The notes below the pieces were generated by a model that was given only the letters and a program-made list of their open reading frames with translations, was not told the DNA's origin and searched no databases. A stretch of DNA of 64,000 nucleotides, taken from Photobacterium salinisoli (GTDB taxonomy: Bacteria; Pseudomonadota; Gammaproteobacteria; Enterobacterales; Vibrionaceae). The DNA lies in the NCBI RefSeq assembly GCF_003614885.1, contig NZ_QZMS01000007.1:1674001-1738000 (forward strand). The letters are read 5' to 3'. Shown here one piece after another: positions 1 through 8,988 of the stretch; the stretch's first letter is position 1; every line of letters begins with the position of its first letter. The position numbers and the translations under genes are program-made.

Positions 1-1
1 T

Positions 2-1123
2 CCCAACTTTGCCAAGTTATACCTTGGCGGTAACGCCGCTTCGGTTTCAGTCCTGCTGACCTTATTTTCCATCGGTATTGCTATTGGCTCGCTGCTGTGC
101 GACCGCCTGTCTGGCCATCGCATAGAACCTGGCATCGTTCCGCTGGGCTCACTCGGCATCACGCTGTTTGGTGCAGATCTGATGTTCGCGACTCCTGATA
201 TTGCCCCGATCTCGGACTCACTGTGGGCCTTTCTGGCCCAACCGGATCTGATACGGGTGTTCTTCTCGCTGACCATGCTGGGTGTCTCTGGCGGCATCTA
301 TATCGTGCCTTTGTACGCGATGATGCAAAACCGCGCCGAGCCGTCAGAGCGGGCGCAAGTGATTGCAGCAAACAATATCTGGAATGCCATTTTCATGGTA
401 ATCAGCGCAGTGACAGCGATTGTTTTCCTGTCAGTGCTGTCTTTGTCAATACCGCAGTTCTTCCTTTTTCTGGCAGGTCTGAATCTGTTGGTGCTGGGCT
501 ATATCTATCTGCAGGCACCTGACTTTTTCTGGCGATTTATCATCTGGATTGTCAGCCACACCTTGTACCGGGTAAGCCACCAGCAACTGGAGAACATTCC
601 CAAACAGGGCGGTGCATTAATTGTCTGCAACCATGTCAGTTATATGGATGCCTTGTTGCTGGCCGGTGCCTGTCCTCGCCCAATACGCTTCATCATGGAC
701 GAGGACATCTTCAAACTGCCACTGATTAAAACCTTCTGCAGCGCGTGCAAAGTGATTCCCATTGCCGCCAAAGACAGACGTTCCATCCAAAAAGCATTTG
801 AAGAAGTAGAATACTATCTGTCTCAAGGCGAACTGGTGTGTATCTTCCCTGAAGGAAAACTTACCCATGATGGAGAAGTGGGGCCTTTCATGCGTGGGGT
901 CGACCTTATTCTGAAACGCTCCCCCTCGCCTGTCATTCCAATGGCGCTGCAAGGTTTGTGGGGCAGTTACTTCAGCCGTGAAGGCGGTAAAGCCTTGCTG
1001 AAATGGCCGAAACGTTTCTGGTCACGCGTCACTATTGTTGCCGGAGCCCCGGTTAATGCGCAATCGGCCAATAGCGCGGCTTTACGTGAAACCGTTATTG
1101 CCCTGCGCGGCGAATCTCGCTAA
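2..1123 (+). CDS. MFS transporter fused to 1-acylglycerophosphate acyltransferase, C-terminal part (5' truncated by window edge)
   Basis: The frame is open from the first bases of the window, so the start lies upstream. The visible 373 residues contain about five hydrophobic helices typical of the second half of an MFS carrier. A soluble PlsC-type acyltransferase domain follows. Its HX4D catalytic motif (NHVSYMD) is encoded near base 630 and the FPEG substrate motif near 845. Families with this fusion (LplT-Aas type) import lysophospholipids across the inner membrane and re-acylate them. That role is inferred from architecture only; no AMP-binding ligase domain is seen in the visible part. 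The gene ends 10 bases before an intrinsic terminator. Confidence 0.85.
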   Translation, partial: PNFAKLYLGGNAASVSVLLTLFSIGIAIGSLLCDRLSGHRIEPGIVPLGSLGITLFGADLMFATPDIAPISDSLWAFLAQPDLIRVFFSLTMLGVSGGIYIVPLYAMMQNRAEPSERAQVIAANNIWNAIFMVISAVTAIVFLSVLSLSIPQFFLFLAGLNLLVLGYIYLQAPDFFWRFIIWIVSHTLYRVSHQQLENIPKQGGALIVCNHVSYMDALLLAGACPRPIRFIMDEDIFKLPLIKTFCSACKVIPIAAKDRRSIQKAFEEVEYYLSQGELVCIFPEGKLTHDGEVGPFMRGVDLILKRSPSPVIPMALQGLWGSYFSREGGKALLKWPKRFWSRVTIVAGAPVNAQSANSAALRETVIALRGESR

Positions 1124-1132
1124 AACACTAAC

Positions 1133-1169
1133 AAAACGGAAAGTGCATGATTTTGCGCTTTCCGTTTTT
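1133..1169 (+). terminator. Rho-independent terminator after the acyltransferase gene
   Basis: A 14-bp stem with one mismatch pairs 1133-1146 (AAAACGGAAAGTGC) with 1155-1168, with an 8-base loop and a T-run at 1165-1169. It follows the stop codon of the upstream gene directly. Confidence 0.8.
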
Positions 1170-1427
1170 ATCCTGTTCCGGAAATTTTCACAGAATAATC
1201 GACCAACACAAAAGAAAATTTCAATCATTAAAACCAGCCATTATCCGTTCAAACCGAGAGATCATCGGCCTTAACCCCTTCACACCACTTTTCACCCTTT
1301 TAGTTTATTATTCTGATTAATATTAAAATTACGCCCCTTCACATAATTTTTTCCTGCAAACCCTTTATCAAAAGGTGGCATTTAGTGTAATTTGTGGGAA
1401 ATGTTCACTTTTTCGCAGGATGACCAC

Positions 1428-2642
1428 ATGCACAACATCGGGATGTCTACCAAGCTCAACAATGTTTGTTATGACATAAGGGGACCCGTTCTTAAACATG
1501 CCAAGCGCATGGAAGAAGAAGGCCACAAAATTCTTAAACTCAACATTGGCAACCCCGCCCCATTCGGTTTTGATGCGCCTGATGAGATCCTGGTGGACGT
1601 TATCCGCAATCTGCCAACGTCACAGGGGTACTGCGATTCAAAAGGCATTTATTCGGCGCGCAAAGCTGTGGTACAGCATTATCAGAAACGCGGCCTGCTG
1701 GATTTGGATGTTGAAGATGTGTATATCGGCAATGGCGTATCCGAACTGATCGTCATGGCGATGCAGGCACTGCTGGATAACACGGATGAAATTCTGGTTC
1801 CTGCACCCGATTATCCGCTGTGGACTGCGGCGATATCCTTGTCTGGCGGCAATCCGGTGCACTATATCTGTGACGAAGAATCAGACTGGTATCCGGACCT
1901 AGATGACATTCGCAGTAAAATCACCCCGAAAACGCGCGGGATTGTATTGATCAACCCGAACAATCCGACCGGTGCAGTCTACAGCCGAGATTTTTTGCTG
2001 GAAGTGATTGAAATCGCCCGTCAGCACAAACTGATTATCTTTGCCGACGAAATTTACGACAAAATTCTGTATGACGGCGCTCAGCACACTTCAATCGCGC
2101 CACTGGCTGAAGATGTGTTCTGTGTTACCTTCAATGGCTTGTCTAAGTCTTACCGTGTCTGCGGCTTCCGTGCCGGCTGGATGTTGCTCTCAGGACCACG
2201 CCACGTTGCCAAACGCTACATCGAAGGCCTGGACATGCTGGCCTCAATGCGCCTGTGTGCCAACGTACCGATGCAGCATGCCGTACAGACAGCCTTAGGT
2301 GGCTACCAGAGCATTAACGAGCTTATCCTGCCTGGCGGTCGCTTGTTAGAGCAAAGAAACAAGGCCTACGACATGATTACACAAATTCCCGGCGTATCAT
2401 GTGTGAAACCCAAAGGTGCCTTGTACTTATTCCCTAAGCTGGATCAGAAGAAGTTCAACATTGTCGATGATCAGAAAATGGCTCTGGACTTCCTGCAGCA
2501 AGAGAAAGTACTGATAGTCCACGGTACAGGCTTTAACTGGAAAAAGCCGGATCACTTCCGCATTGTGACGTTACCCAGGGTCGATGACCTGGAGATGGCT
2601 ATCGGCCGTCTGGAACGATTTCTTCATGGCTATCGTCAATAA
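1428..2642 (+). CDS. alaA: Glutamate-pyruvate aminotransferase AlaA
   Basis: PLP-dependent class I/II aminotransferase that makes alanine from pyruvate and glutamate in the cytosol. The 404-residue product matches E. coli AlaA (YfbQ, 405 aa) closely along its length: NIGNPAPFGFDAPDEIL near the N-terminus, NPNNPTGAVYS in the middle and the PLP Schiff-base lysine at residue 240 in LSKSYR. The frame is open further upstream (TTG 1392, ATG 1401). ATG 1428 is chosen because AGGA sits 7 bases ahead of it and the length then fits the family; ATG 1443 (MSTKLNN) is the alternative. It is followed by its own terminator and then yfbR, the same neighbour as in enterics and vibrios. Confidence 0.95.
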   Translation: MHNIGMSTKLNNVCYDIRGPVLKHAKRMEEEGHKILKLNIGNPAPFGFDAPDEILVDVIRNLPTSQGYCDSKGIYSARKAVVQHYQKRGLLDLDVEDVYIGNGVSELIVMAMQALLDNTDEILVPAPDYPLWTAAISLSGGNPVHYICDEESDWYPDLDDIRSKITPKTRGIVLINPNNPTGAVYSRDFLLEVIEIARQHKLIIFADEIYDKILYDGAQHTSIAPLAEDVFCVTFNGLSKSYRVCGFRAGWMLLSGPRHVAKRYIEGLDMLASMRLCANVPMQHAVQTALGGYQSINELILPGGRLLEQRNKAYDMITQIPGVSCVKPKGALYLFPKLDQKKFNIVDDQKMALDFLQQEKVLIVHGTGFNWKKPDHFRIVTLPRVDDLEMAIGRLERFLHGYRQ

Positions 2643-2678
2643 GTCGTAACCGGCAATAAACCGTTCAGCATATATCGC

Positions 2679-2702
2679 AAAGCCCCAGTTCTTGGGGCTT
2701 TT
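2679..2702 (+). terminator. Rho-independent terminator after alaA
   Basis: Perfect 8-bp stem AAAGCCCC (2679-2686) with GGGGCTTT (2694-2701), 7-base loop, then TTGTTGTTT. Confidence 0.85.
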
Positions 2703-2767
2703 GTTGTTTCCTAGGCTGCAAAAAATCTGTTAGGTTTAAATAGCAGTCTGATCAATGTGGAAACATC

Positions 2768-3352
2768 ATGAAAACCAGCCATTTTTTTGCTCATCTTGCT
2801 CGTATGAAACTCATTCAGCGCTGGCCGCTAATGCGCTGCGTCGCCACTGAGAATGTCTCAGAGCACAGCCTTCAGGTGGCCTTTGTGGCCCACGCTCTGG
2901 CATTGATCAAAAACCGTCACTTCGGCGGGCAGCTCAATCCTGAGCGTATTGCCTTGCTGGCCATGTTTCATGATGCCAGTGAAGTGCTGACAGGCGACAT
3001 GCCAACACCGATCAAATACTTCAACCCCACCATTGCAGAAGAGTACAAAAAAATTGAACTGGCCGCCGAACAAAGGCTGCTTTCTATGCTCCCCGACGAA
3101 TTTCAGGCCGACTATGCCCCTTTGCTGGTCAGTGATGCCATCGACCAGCAGGACTACCACATAGTCAAGCAGGCCGATACCTTGTGTGCTTACCTGAAAT
3201 GCCTGGAAGAGCTCAGTGCCGGTAATCACGAATTCACACAGGCCAAGAAACGTCTGGAAGAAACGCTGGAAGAGCGAAAGACACAAGAAATGAGCTATTT
3301 CCTGAAAACCTTCGCCACCAGTTTCAACCTAACTTTGGATGAGATCAGTTAA
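2768..3352 (+). CDS. yfbR: 5'-deoxynucleotidase YfbR
   Basis: HD-superfamily phosphohydrolase that removes the 5' phosphate from deoxyribonucleoside monophosphates and so takes part in dNTP pool control. The product is 194 residues (E. coli 199). The metal ligands are in the expected places: His33 in SEHSLQV, His68-Asp69 in MFHDASEV, and a late Asp in [16 protein letters not shown]. The TAA stop overlaps the ATG of dgt by one base (TAATG), so the two HD proteins are probably translationally coupled. Both act on deoxynucleotides, which supports a shared nucleotide-homeostasis operon. Confidence 0.95.
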   Translation: MKTSHFFAHLARMKLIQRWPLMRCVATENVSEHSLQVAFVAHALALIKNRHFGGQLNPERIALLAMFHDASEVLTGDMPTPIKYFNPTIAEEYKKIELAAEQRLLSMLPDEFQADYAPLLVSDAIDQQDYHIVKQADTLCAYLKCLEELSAGNHEFTQAKKRLEETLEERKTQEMSYFLKTFATSFNLTLDEIS

Positions 3353-4716
3353 TGCCCTTACCCAGTGACCCAAGCACCGCTCTGTGGCAAGCAAGAAAGA
3401 GTCAGGAGCAAAAAGAAAGACGCGATGATCACCGAACCGCCTATCAGCGTGATCGCGCCAGAATTCTTCACTCTGCGGCCTTTCGCCGCTTACAGGCCAA
3501 AACCCAGGTCCATGGCGCCGGTCACCACGATTTTTACCGCACCCGACTGACCCACTCGCTGGAAGCATCCCAAATCGGCACCGGCATAGTAGCTCAGCTT
3601 AAAATCAAGCAGCCCGAGTTTCGCTCGCTCCTGCCCTCAAACAGCCTGATGGAAAGCCTGTGCCTGGCGCATGACATCGGGCATCCGCCTTTTGGTCACG
3701 GTGGCGAAGTGGCACTCAATTATATGATGCGGGATCATGGTGGCTTTGAAGGCAATGCGCAGACGTTCAGAATTGTCACATTACTTGAGCCTTATACCGA
3801 AAAGTTTGGCATGAATTTGTCACGCCGCACTTTGCTGGGACTGCTGAAATACCCGGCTTTCATCCATGATACGAGAGCCACAGAGCAACCGCCTGACGTC
3901 AGCGACTTCCGGCATTTGCGCGCCAAAGACTGGCAGCCTGCCAAGGGCATTTACCGCGACGATAAAGATACCTTTGAGTGGGTGCTGTCTGGCCTGCCAG
4001 AACACGACAGAGAACTGTTCGGTATGATGCGCAACCCGCGGCAATCCCCCACTCAACACCTCAAAACACGCTTTAAATCTTTGGACTGCTCCATTATGGA
4101 ACTTGCCGACGACATTGCGTATGGCGTGCACGATTTGGAAGATGCCATCGTCATGGGCATAGTGACACAAAAACAATGGGAAGAAGCTGCAGCCAGTCAG
4201 TTACTGCACTGTGGGGAGCCCTGGCTGGCCTCCAGAACCGAGTGGCTGAGCCAGCAGCTGTTTGCCGATCACCATCAGCGAAAGGATGCGATTGGCGCGT
4301 TGGTGAATGCCCTTATCACCGCCATTGAGATCGGCGCGACAAGCGCTGAAAATACCCCAGCGTTTAGTGAACCACTGCTAAAATGGAACGCCTACCTGTC
4401 AGCACCTATGGAAAACGCCCTGACAGTGCTGAAGCAATTTGTCAGCGAATATGTGGTCCGTAAGCCGGAAATTCAGCTGCTTGAGTACAAAGGGCAGCAG
4501 ATCATCATGGAAATGTTTGAGGCTTTTACCTCTGATCCCGAGCGGTTACTGCCGGCCAGTACCCGCGACCGCTGGCGCACGGCCGTCCAACATAGTGAAA
4601 ATGAACAGCGGATCATTGCCGACTATATTGCAGGGATGACAGACGGGTTTGCCCAACGTCTTTACAGTAACCTGTTTCAACCTGCCAGCGAATGGAAAAT
4701 AGGACCTATTGTTTAA
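3352..4716 (+). CDS. dgt: dGTP triphosphohydrolase-like HD protein (Dgt type 2)
   Basis: 454-residue HD-domain protein of the deoxyguanosinetriphosphate triphosphohydrolase family, which cleaves dNTPs to deoxynucleoside and triphosphate. The N-terminal [12 protein letters not shown] and TRLTHSLE segments and the HD core in [16 protein letters not shown] (about residues 105-120) carry the metal ligands. [16 protein letters not shown] in the middle supplies a further Asp. The start ATG overlaps the yfbR stop by one base. The C-terminus overlaps the 3' end of convergent tapT by a few bases (4713-4716). Members of this family are often called 'Dgt-like' because substrate preference is not uniform. 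Confidence 0.92.
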   Translation: MPLPSDPSTALWQARKSQEQKERRDDHRTAYQRDRARILHSAAFRRLQAKTQVHGAGHHDFYRTRLTHSLEASQIGTGIVAQLKIKQPEFRSLLPSNSLMESLCLAHDIGHPPFGHGGEVALNYMMRDHGGFEGNAQTFRIVTLLEPYTEKFGMNLSRRTLLGLLKYPAFIHDTRATEQPPDVSDFRHLRAKDWQPAKGIYRDDKDTFEWVLSGLPEHDRELFGMMRNPRQSPTQHLKTRFKSLDCSIMELADDIAYGVHDLEDAIVMGIVTQKQWEEAAASQLLHCGEPWLASRTEWLSQQLFADHHQRKDAIGALVNALITAIEIGATSAENTPAFSEPLLKWNAYLSAPMENALTVLKQFVSEYVVRKPEIQLLEYKGQQIIMEMFEAFTSDPERLLPASTRDRWRTAVQHSENEQRIIADYIAGMTDGFAQRLYSNLFQPASEWKIGPIV

Positions 4717-5330
4717 GGCTGCTTGCCATAATGCCGTTCGAACAGTCCGGGCGGCATCTGGCTGATCTGAAAATCAATCATCTTTTCAAACGCAGTCACT
4801 AATGGCAGAAAAGGCCGGCTTTCGCCTTCAAGCTGGCTCAGAGCATGAAACGCAGCTTCAACGGTTGATAATCCTGTTTGTTTGGGCGATTTTCGGATCC
4901 GGTAATTCCCCGCCGGTACATCATCAAGGCACACGCAAGGTAAGGCTTGCAGGTTAGCCGACAAGCGCCACATTTTATACGCCTTCTTCCATGTGCCATC
5001 CAGCAGTATTAATGTCGTCAGAGGGGGCTGCGTGTTCTGTACAGCCAGACGGGAAATCGGTACTGCCTGCCCGTCCGGATAGAGTACCGCTGCATGGCGC
5101 TTCGGGTCTGCCAGCAGGTGATTGATTTCCTCATGCCCGCTAAAATCTTCACCAACCCATAAGCGGGTGTTTGTCAGTGACAAGGTCAGAATACGGGCCG
5201 TACCGAGAGGCCGACTGACCTCAGACGGGTGTTGCAATATCCAGAGTTCAGTTCTAGCATCAATTTTTTCAATCCATTGGCAAATGCAGGCATTGCCTGC
5301 TTTACCGCAATCTACACAATATCGGCTCAT
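4713..5330 (-). CDS. tapT: tRNA-uridine aminocarboxypropyltransferase (DTW domain)
   Basis: DTW-domain protein. The characterised E. coli member TapT/YfiP adds the 3-amino-3-carboxypropyl group to U47 of several tRNAs. The 205-residue form starting at ATG 5330 begins with a zinc-type cysteine cluster ([13 protein letters not shown]). It then has the ILQHPSE box, the LYPDG box and the DGTWKKA signature with [10 protein letters not shown] after it. The frame is open to 5489, but those extra residues are basic and unlike the family, so ATG 5330 is preferred. The start faces rrtA with only about 10 bases between the two start codons. The 3' end overlaps dgt. Confidence 0.88.
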   Translation of the reverse strand: MSRYCVDCGKAGNACICQWIEKIDARTELWILQHPSEVSRPLGTARILTLSLTNTRLWVGEDFSGHEEINHLLADPKRHAAVLYPDGQAVPISRLAVQNTQPPLTTLILLDGTWKKAYKMWRLSANLQALPCVCLDDVPAGNYRIRKSPKQTGLSTVEAAFHALSQLEGESRPFLPLVTAFEKMIDFQISQMPPGLFERHYGKQP

Positions 5331-5340
5331 TGAGGTGCCC

Positions 5341-5913
5341 TTGTTATCACGATCTCTGTTTCTGTCCCTGCTGACAATCTGTCTGTTTTGTATCACAGCA
5401 CAGCTTGCACCACTGCATGCGCTGCTGGAATGGCAGCGACCACTCATTGAAACCGGGCAGTGGTGGCGGATCCTAACAGGAAATTTCACTCACACCAATT
5501 GGACACACCTCGGTATGAATATTTCAGGTCTGCTGGTCATCAGTTATCTGTTCCGGTTTTACCTGACAGCAGGCCGGTTCTGGCTGTTACTCACCTCATT
5601 AAGCCTGATTGTAGGTCTGTCCCTGTTTATTACCAATCTGAACGGTTACGCAGGGTTGTCCGGCCTGCTTCATGGGGTTTTCATTTGGGGAGCCTGTCAG
5701 GATATCCGCACACAACGTGCTGGGGGACGGTTATTACTGATAGCTGGCATCCTGAAAATCAGTTGGGATTTGTATTACGGAGGGTCCGCTGAAACCGCGT
5801 CCATGATTAATGCGCCGGTAGCAGTGGAAGCGCATTTTGCAGGGGCTGTCGGCGGCTTCTTGTTAGCCATGCTGCCACCAGCTTTCAGGTTATCGGCATT
5901 CCCTGTTAAATAA
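5341..5913 (+). CDS. rrtA: Rhombosortase (rhomboid-family intramembrane serine protease)
   Basis: Six-helix inner-membrane rhomboid relative of about 190 residues. It has the HTNWTHLGMN motif in an early loop, the catalytic serine in GLSGLLHG and the catalytic histidine in EAHFAGAVGG near the end. Rhombosortases process proteins carrying a GlyGly-CTERM tail, mainly in Vibrionales and relatives. No GlyGly-CTERM substrate was recognised in this window. The start is uncertain: TTG 5341 is given, GTG 5335 is equally possible, and the longer open frame back to 5122 would run through tapT and is rejected. Any promoter must lie inside tapT or the short start-to-start gap. Confidence 0.85.
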   Translation: MLSRSLFLSLLTICLFCITAQLAPLHALLEWQRPLIETGQWWRILTGNFTHTNWTHLGMNISGLLVISYLFRFYLTAGRFWLLLTSLSLIVGLSLFITNLNGYAGLSGLLHGVFIWGACQDIRTQRAGGRLLLIAGILKISWDLYYGGSAETASMINAPVAVEAHFAGAVGGFLLAMLPPAFRLSAFPVK

Positions 5914-5975
5914 TGCCGGTTGCAAGGGGCGCATTGCACCCCTTACAAGATAGTGGCGTTTCAGTCTTCAGCTCA

Positions 5976-6260
5976 TCAGAGCTGAATGCGATCGCGGTTT
6001 TTTTCTACAGTAGAGGCGCCAATACCTTTGACCTTACTCAGGTCCTCGATAGTGGCAAATTTCCCGTTCTGCTCCCGGTATTCAATAATGTTCTGAGCTT
6101 TATCCGGACCCACGCCTAATAGCAGTTTATCCAGTTCCTCAGCATTGGCACTATTGATATTAATTGTTATTTCAATCCCTTCATGCTTATCGGACGCGTC
6201 CACCACTCCAGGTAAGACAACGCTCGACGCCAGCAAAATTAATGCAAATGTGTTTTTCAT
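5976..6260 (-). CDS. ComEA-like helix-hairpin-helix protein, exported
   Basis: 94 residues: a signal peptide (MKNTFALILLASSVVLPG..., likely cut near VDA-SDK) and a double HhH DNA-binding fold, with NINSANAEELDKLLLGVG then VKGIGASTVEKNRD. In ComEA, which this resembles, the periplasmic HhH domain binds incoming DNA during natural transformation; short exported forms such as YbaV are less well understood. AAGGAG lies 5 bases before the ATG. The gene lies downstream of ppiD on the same strand, beyond the ppiD terminator, as in enterics and vibrios. A competence role is plausible but not shown here. Confidence 0.85.
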   Translation of the reverse strand: MKNTFALILLASSVVLPGVVDASDKHEGIEITININSANAEELDKLLLGVGPDKAQNIIEYREQNGKFATIEDLSKVKGIGASTVEKNRDRIQL

Positions 6261-6340
6261 TTTTTCTCCTTAGTGTTAATTCAGCACAAGGATAATCATT
6301 TTTAATCACACAATAATGCTCGCCAGAATATGGCAAGATA

Positions 6341-6372
6341 AAAAAACGACGGGCCGCACAAAGCGGCCCGTC
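6341..6372 (-). terminator. Rho-independent terminator of ppiD
   Basis: Perfect 10-bp GC-rich stem 6348-6357 (GACGGGCCGC) with 6363-6372, loop ACAAA. Read on the minus strand it is followed by GTTTTTT (6341-6347), so it ends ppiD transcripts before the comEA-like gene. Confidence 0.9.
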
Positions 6373-6393
6373 TATTATAAATATCAATTACAT

Positions 6394-8286
6394 TTAGTTT
6401 GCAGATGCATCCAATACCGGATAGGTCACTTCTGCATCCGCACGCAGCACATCAAGCAAAGCGGCTACATCCTGCTGAGCATTCATCTGCGCAACCTGCT
6501 CGGCAAGTTGCCTATTCACGCTGGCCGAATCCACCTCTGGCTCAATCACTTTATCCAGCGCAATCACAACAACATTGCCTTGCTGGTCATGAGTCACACC
6601 GTAGACCGACTTACCCTCTTCAGGTTTTGCCATCGCAAACGCTTCCTGTGCAATCACAGGATCGCTGCCGCGGCGACTGATAGTCTGAGGCTCAGAGAAG
6701 CTCAGTTCATACTGTTCCAAAATGGCGCTGTCACCATTACGCAACGCAGCAAGAATCTCATCAGCCTGCTTCTCTGCGGCTTCTTCACCACGCTGGGCAG
6801 CCATTATCTCATGTACCTGATCTGCAACCTCTTCAAAAGGCAACAGTTGCTCTGGGCGAGACTCGTCGACACGCACAACAATGATATGCTCTGCACCCAG
6901 TTCAATGACTTCAGAGTTTAAACCATCATCACGTACTTCCGCGCTGCTTAACGCCTGGACAACAGCTGGAGAAGCCAACACGCCCTGAGCATTGTTGAGT
7001 GCGAAGAAGTCAGTCTTCTGAACTTTAGCATTGACCGCTTTCGCCGCATCATCCAATGAATCCGGCATTTCGAAAGCGGATTCCGCCAGTTTGGTCTGAA
7101 GCTGATAAAACGCTTCAGCCGCTTTCTGTTCACGCAGATCCGCTAACAGATCGCTGCGAACTTCGTCAAGAGACTTGGCCGTAGGTGCTTTTACCGCTTC
7201 AAGCTGAATGATGTGATAGCCAAATGAGGATTTCACTACACCCGACAGATCGCCCTGATTTTCCAGGGCAAAAGCCGCTTCCTCAAACGCAGGGTCCATC
7301 ACACCACGCTCAAACCAGTCCAGCTCACCGCCCTGTTTCGCACTAAAAGTATCATCCGATTTGGATTTAGCCAGTTCGGAAAAATCCGCTCCCTGGTTCA
7401 GCTCGGCCAGAATGGCATCCGCCTTTGACTGCGCCTCAGCATCATCGCCCTGAATCAGAATGTGACGAACATGGCGCTGTTCAGGCGTCGAGAACTTAGC
7501 CAGGTTATCCTGGTAATACGCATTCAACTCATCATCACTGACATCAATGGTATTTTTCAGCGTATTGCCAGACAGCTCAATATAAGCCACTTTCACTTGT
7601 TCCGGACGTGTAAAGGCTTCCGGATGCTGCTCATAGTAATCTTTGCTGTCGCTTTCTGAGATCTCGATAGTTTCCTTAAAGGTATCCAGGTTCAGAGTCA
7701 GACTGCGGACTTCACGCTGTTGTTGCTCCAGTTGCTGTAACTGAGTCAATTCGTTATTCAGTGCAAAATCACTGCCCTGAATAGCGCTCAGCAGTTGCTG
7801 ACGCAGCATGTCGGTACGCATGTACTCGGCAAATTGCTCAGGCGTGAAACGCGAACGGCGAAGCAATGAAGCGTACACTTCATTGTCAAACTTTCCGTCA
7901 CGCTGAAACTCAGGCATTGAACGGATAGCTTGCTTCACCTGATCATCACTGATCCGTAAGCCCAGCTCGTTAGCACGTTGCTCAATCAGTGCATCGTTTA
8001 CCAAGCGGTCTAACACACTACGGCGAAATTGCTGGACATAGCCAGGATCACCCATCAGCGTAGAGAAATAGTCTCCCAGCTGCGACTGCATACGGTTACG
8101 TTCGTTCTGGTATGCCTGCTCGAACTGATTCTGGCTGATTTCCTCGCCGTCAATCTTTGCCGCTACAGGCTGATTTGAATTTGCCAGATAGCTGCCTACA
8201 CCGGCAAAGACAAAAGAAAATATGATTAGGGAGAGAATAATCTTCACCCAAATGCTGCTAACGCCTTCGCGTATCCGCTCCATCAT
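6394..8286 (-). CDS. ppiD: Periplasmic folding chaperone / peptidyl-prolyl isomerase PpiD
   Basis: 630-residue inner-membrane-anchored chaperone that acts on proteins leaving the Sec translocon. A short cytoplasmic N-terminus is followed by one transmembrane helix (IILSLIIFSFVFAGVGSYL), a SurA-like N-terminal chaperone segment and a parvulin domain at roughly residues 270-365 (VRHILIQ... GGELDWF... SFGYHIIQLE). A helical C-terminal part follows. Parvulin activity in PpiD of other species is weak or absent; I cannot judge it here. It follows hupB, as in E. coli. Two ATGs begin the frame (MMERIREG), so the start is uncertain by one codon. Confidence 0.95.
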   Translation of the reverse strand: MMERIREGVSSIWVKIILSLIIFSFVFAGVGSYLANSNQPVAAKIDGEEISQNQFEQAYQNERNRMQSQLGDYFSTLMGDPGYVQQFRRSVLDRLVNDALIEQRANELGLRISDDQVKQAIRSMPEFQRDGKFDNEVYASLLRRSRFTPEQFAEYMRTDMLRQQLLSAIQGSDFALNNELTQLQQLEQQQREVRSLTLNLDTFKETIEISESDSKDYYEQHPEAFTRPEQVKVAYIELSGNTLKNTIDVSDDELNAYYQDNLAKFSTPEQRHVRHILIQGDDAEAQSKADAILAELNQGADFSELAKSKSDDTFSAKQGGELDWFERGVMDPAFEEAAFALENQGDLSGVVKSSFGYHIIQLEAVKAPTAKSLDEVRSDLLADLREQKAAEAFYQLQTKLAESAFEMPDSLDDAAKAVNAKVQKTDFFALNNAQGVLASPAVVQALSSAEVRDDGLNSEVIELGAEHIIVVRVDESRPEQLLPFEEVADQVHEIMAAQRGEEAAEKQADEILAALRNGDSAILEQYELSFSEPQTISRRGSDPVIAQEAFAMAKPEEGKSVYGVTHDQQGNVVVIALDKVIEPEVDSASVNRQLAEQVAQMNAQQDVAALLDVLRADAEVTYPVLDASAN

Positions 8287-8375
8287 AACGTGCCGTATCT
8301 CCTAGTTGTTCGAGCTGGCAATAATTGTTGATTACGATCCTGAAGAATCACAATCTGTTCACCCTGATACAATGT

Positions 8376-8402
8376 AAAAAAAGCGCATCAGATATGATGC
8401 GC
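8376..8402 (-). terminator. Rho-independent terminator of hupB
   Basis: Perfect 8-bp stem GCGCATCA (8383-8390) with TGATGCGC (8395-8402), 4-base loop. Seven A residues at 8376-8382 become the U-tract on the minus strand. Confidence 0.85.
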
Positions 8403-8481
8403 TCTCGTGTTACGCAATAATGCCACTATATGACAAGAAGCGTAAGGTTTTGTTCATTTCAACTTACTGGCAAAGCCAGAA

Positions 8482-8754
8482 TCAGTTGACAGAATCTTTC
8501 AGCGCTTTACCTGGTTTGAAACCTGGTACACGTGCTGCTGCGATTTGGATTTCTTCACCAGTTTGTGGGTTACGGCCGGTACGGGCAGCGCGCTCACGAA
8601 CAGAGAATGTACCAAAACCAACCAGCGCAACCTGGTCACCTTCCTTCAGAGACTCAGATACTGCCTCAATGAAAGCGTCCAGCGCACGGCCAGCAGATGC
8701 TTTAGAAATATCAGCACCTTCTGCGATTTTATCAACCAATTGAGTTTTGTTCAC
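8482..8754 (-). CDS. hupB: Nucleoid protein HU-beta
   Basis: 90-residue histone-like DNA-binding protein that bends and compacts DNA. It has the standard HU order: [18 protein letters not shown] helices, [25 protein letters not shown] beta-arm with the conserved Arg-Asn-Pro tip, and [12 protein letters not shown] at the end. The start is GTG at 8754, preceded by AGAGGGGAAG. E. coli hupB also starts with GTG, and this gives the exact family length of 90. The frame continues upstream to 8823 but that extension is not HU-like. It lies between lon and ppiD, a conserved arrangement. Confidence 0.96.
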   Translation of the reverse strand: MNKTQLVDKIAEGADISKASAGRALDAFIEAVSESLKEGDQVALVGFGTFSVRERAARTGRNPQTGEEIQIAAARVPGFKPGKALKDSVN

Positions 8755-8941
8755 GATTTCTTCCCCTCTATGAACATTGTCTTCCTGACAACAGCATAAT
8801 CTATGTTTACGCTGTGACGACAAAGGACAATCAAAAACTTGTATCAGGTCTAATTTATCAGTTCATTGTGACACTGAACAGGCTGTAAGCCTTGTTATTA
8901 TTGAGCTTACAGCAAATTAGACCCCACTTATAGCCAGACAG

Positions 8942-8978
8942 AAAAAGGCTGACAAGCGATTTCCGTCGCAGTCAGCCT
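8942..8978 (-). terminator. Rho-independent terminator of lon
   Basis: 8-bp outer stem AGGCTGAC (8946-8953) with GTCAGCCT (8971-8978) and an inner GCGA/TCGC pairing. On the minus strand it is followed by five U residues. Confidence 0.8.
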
Positions 8979-8988
8979 CTTACATCTG

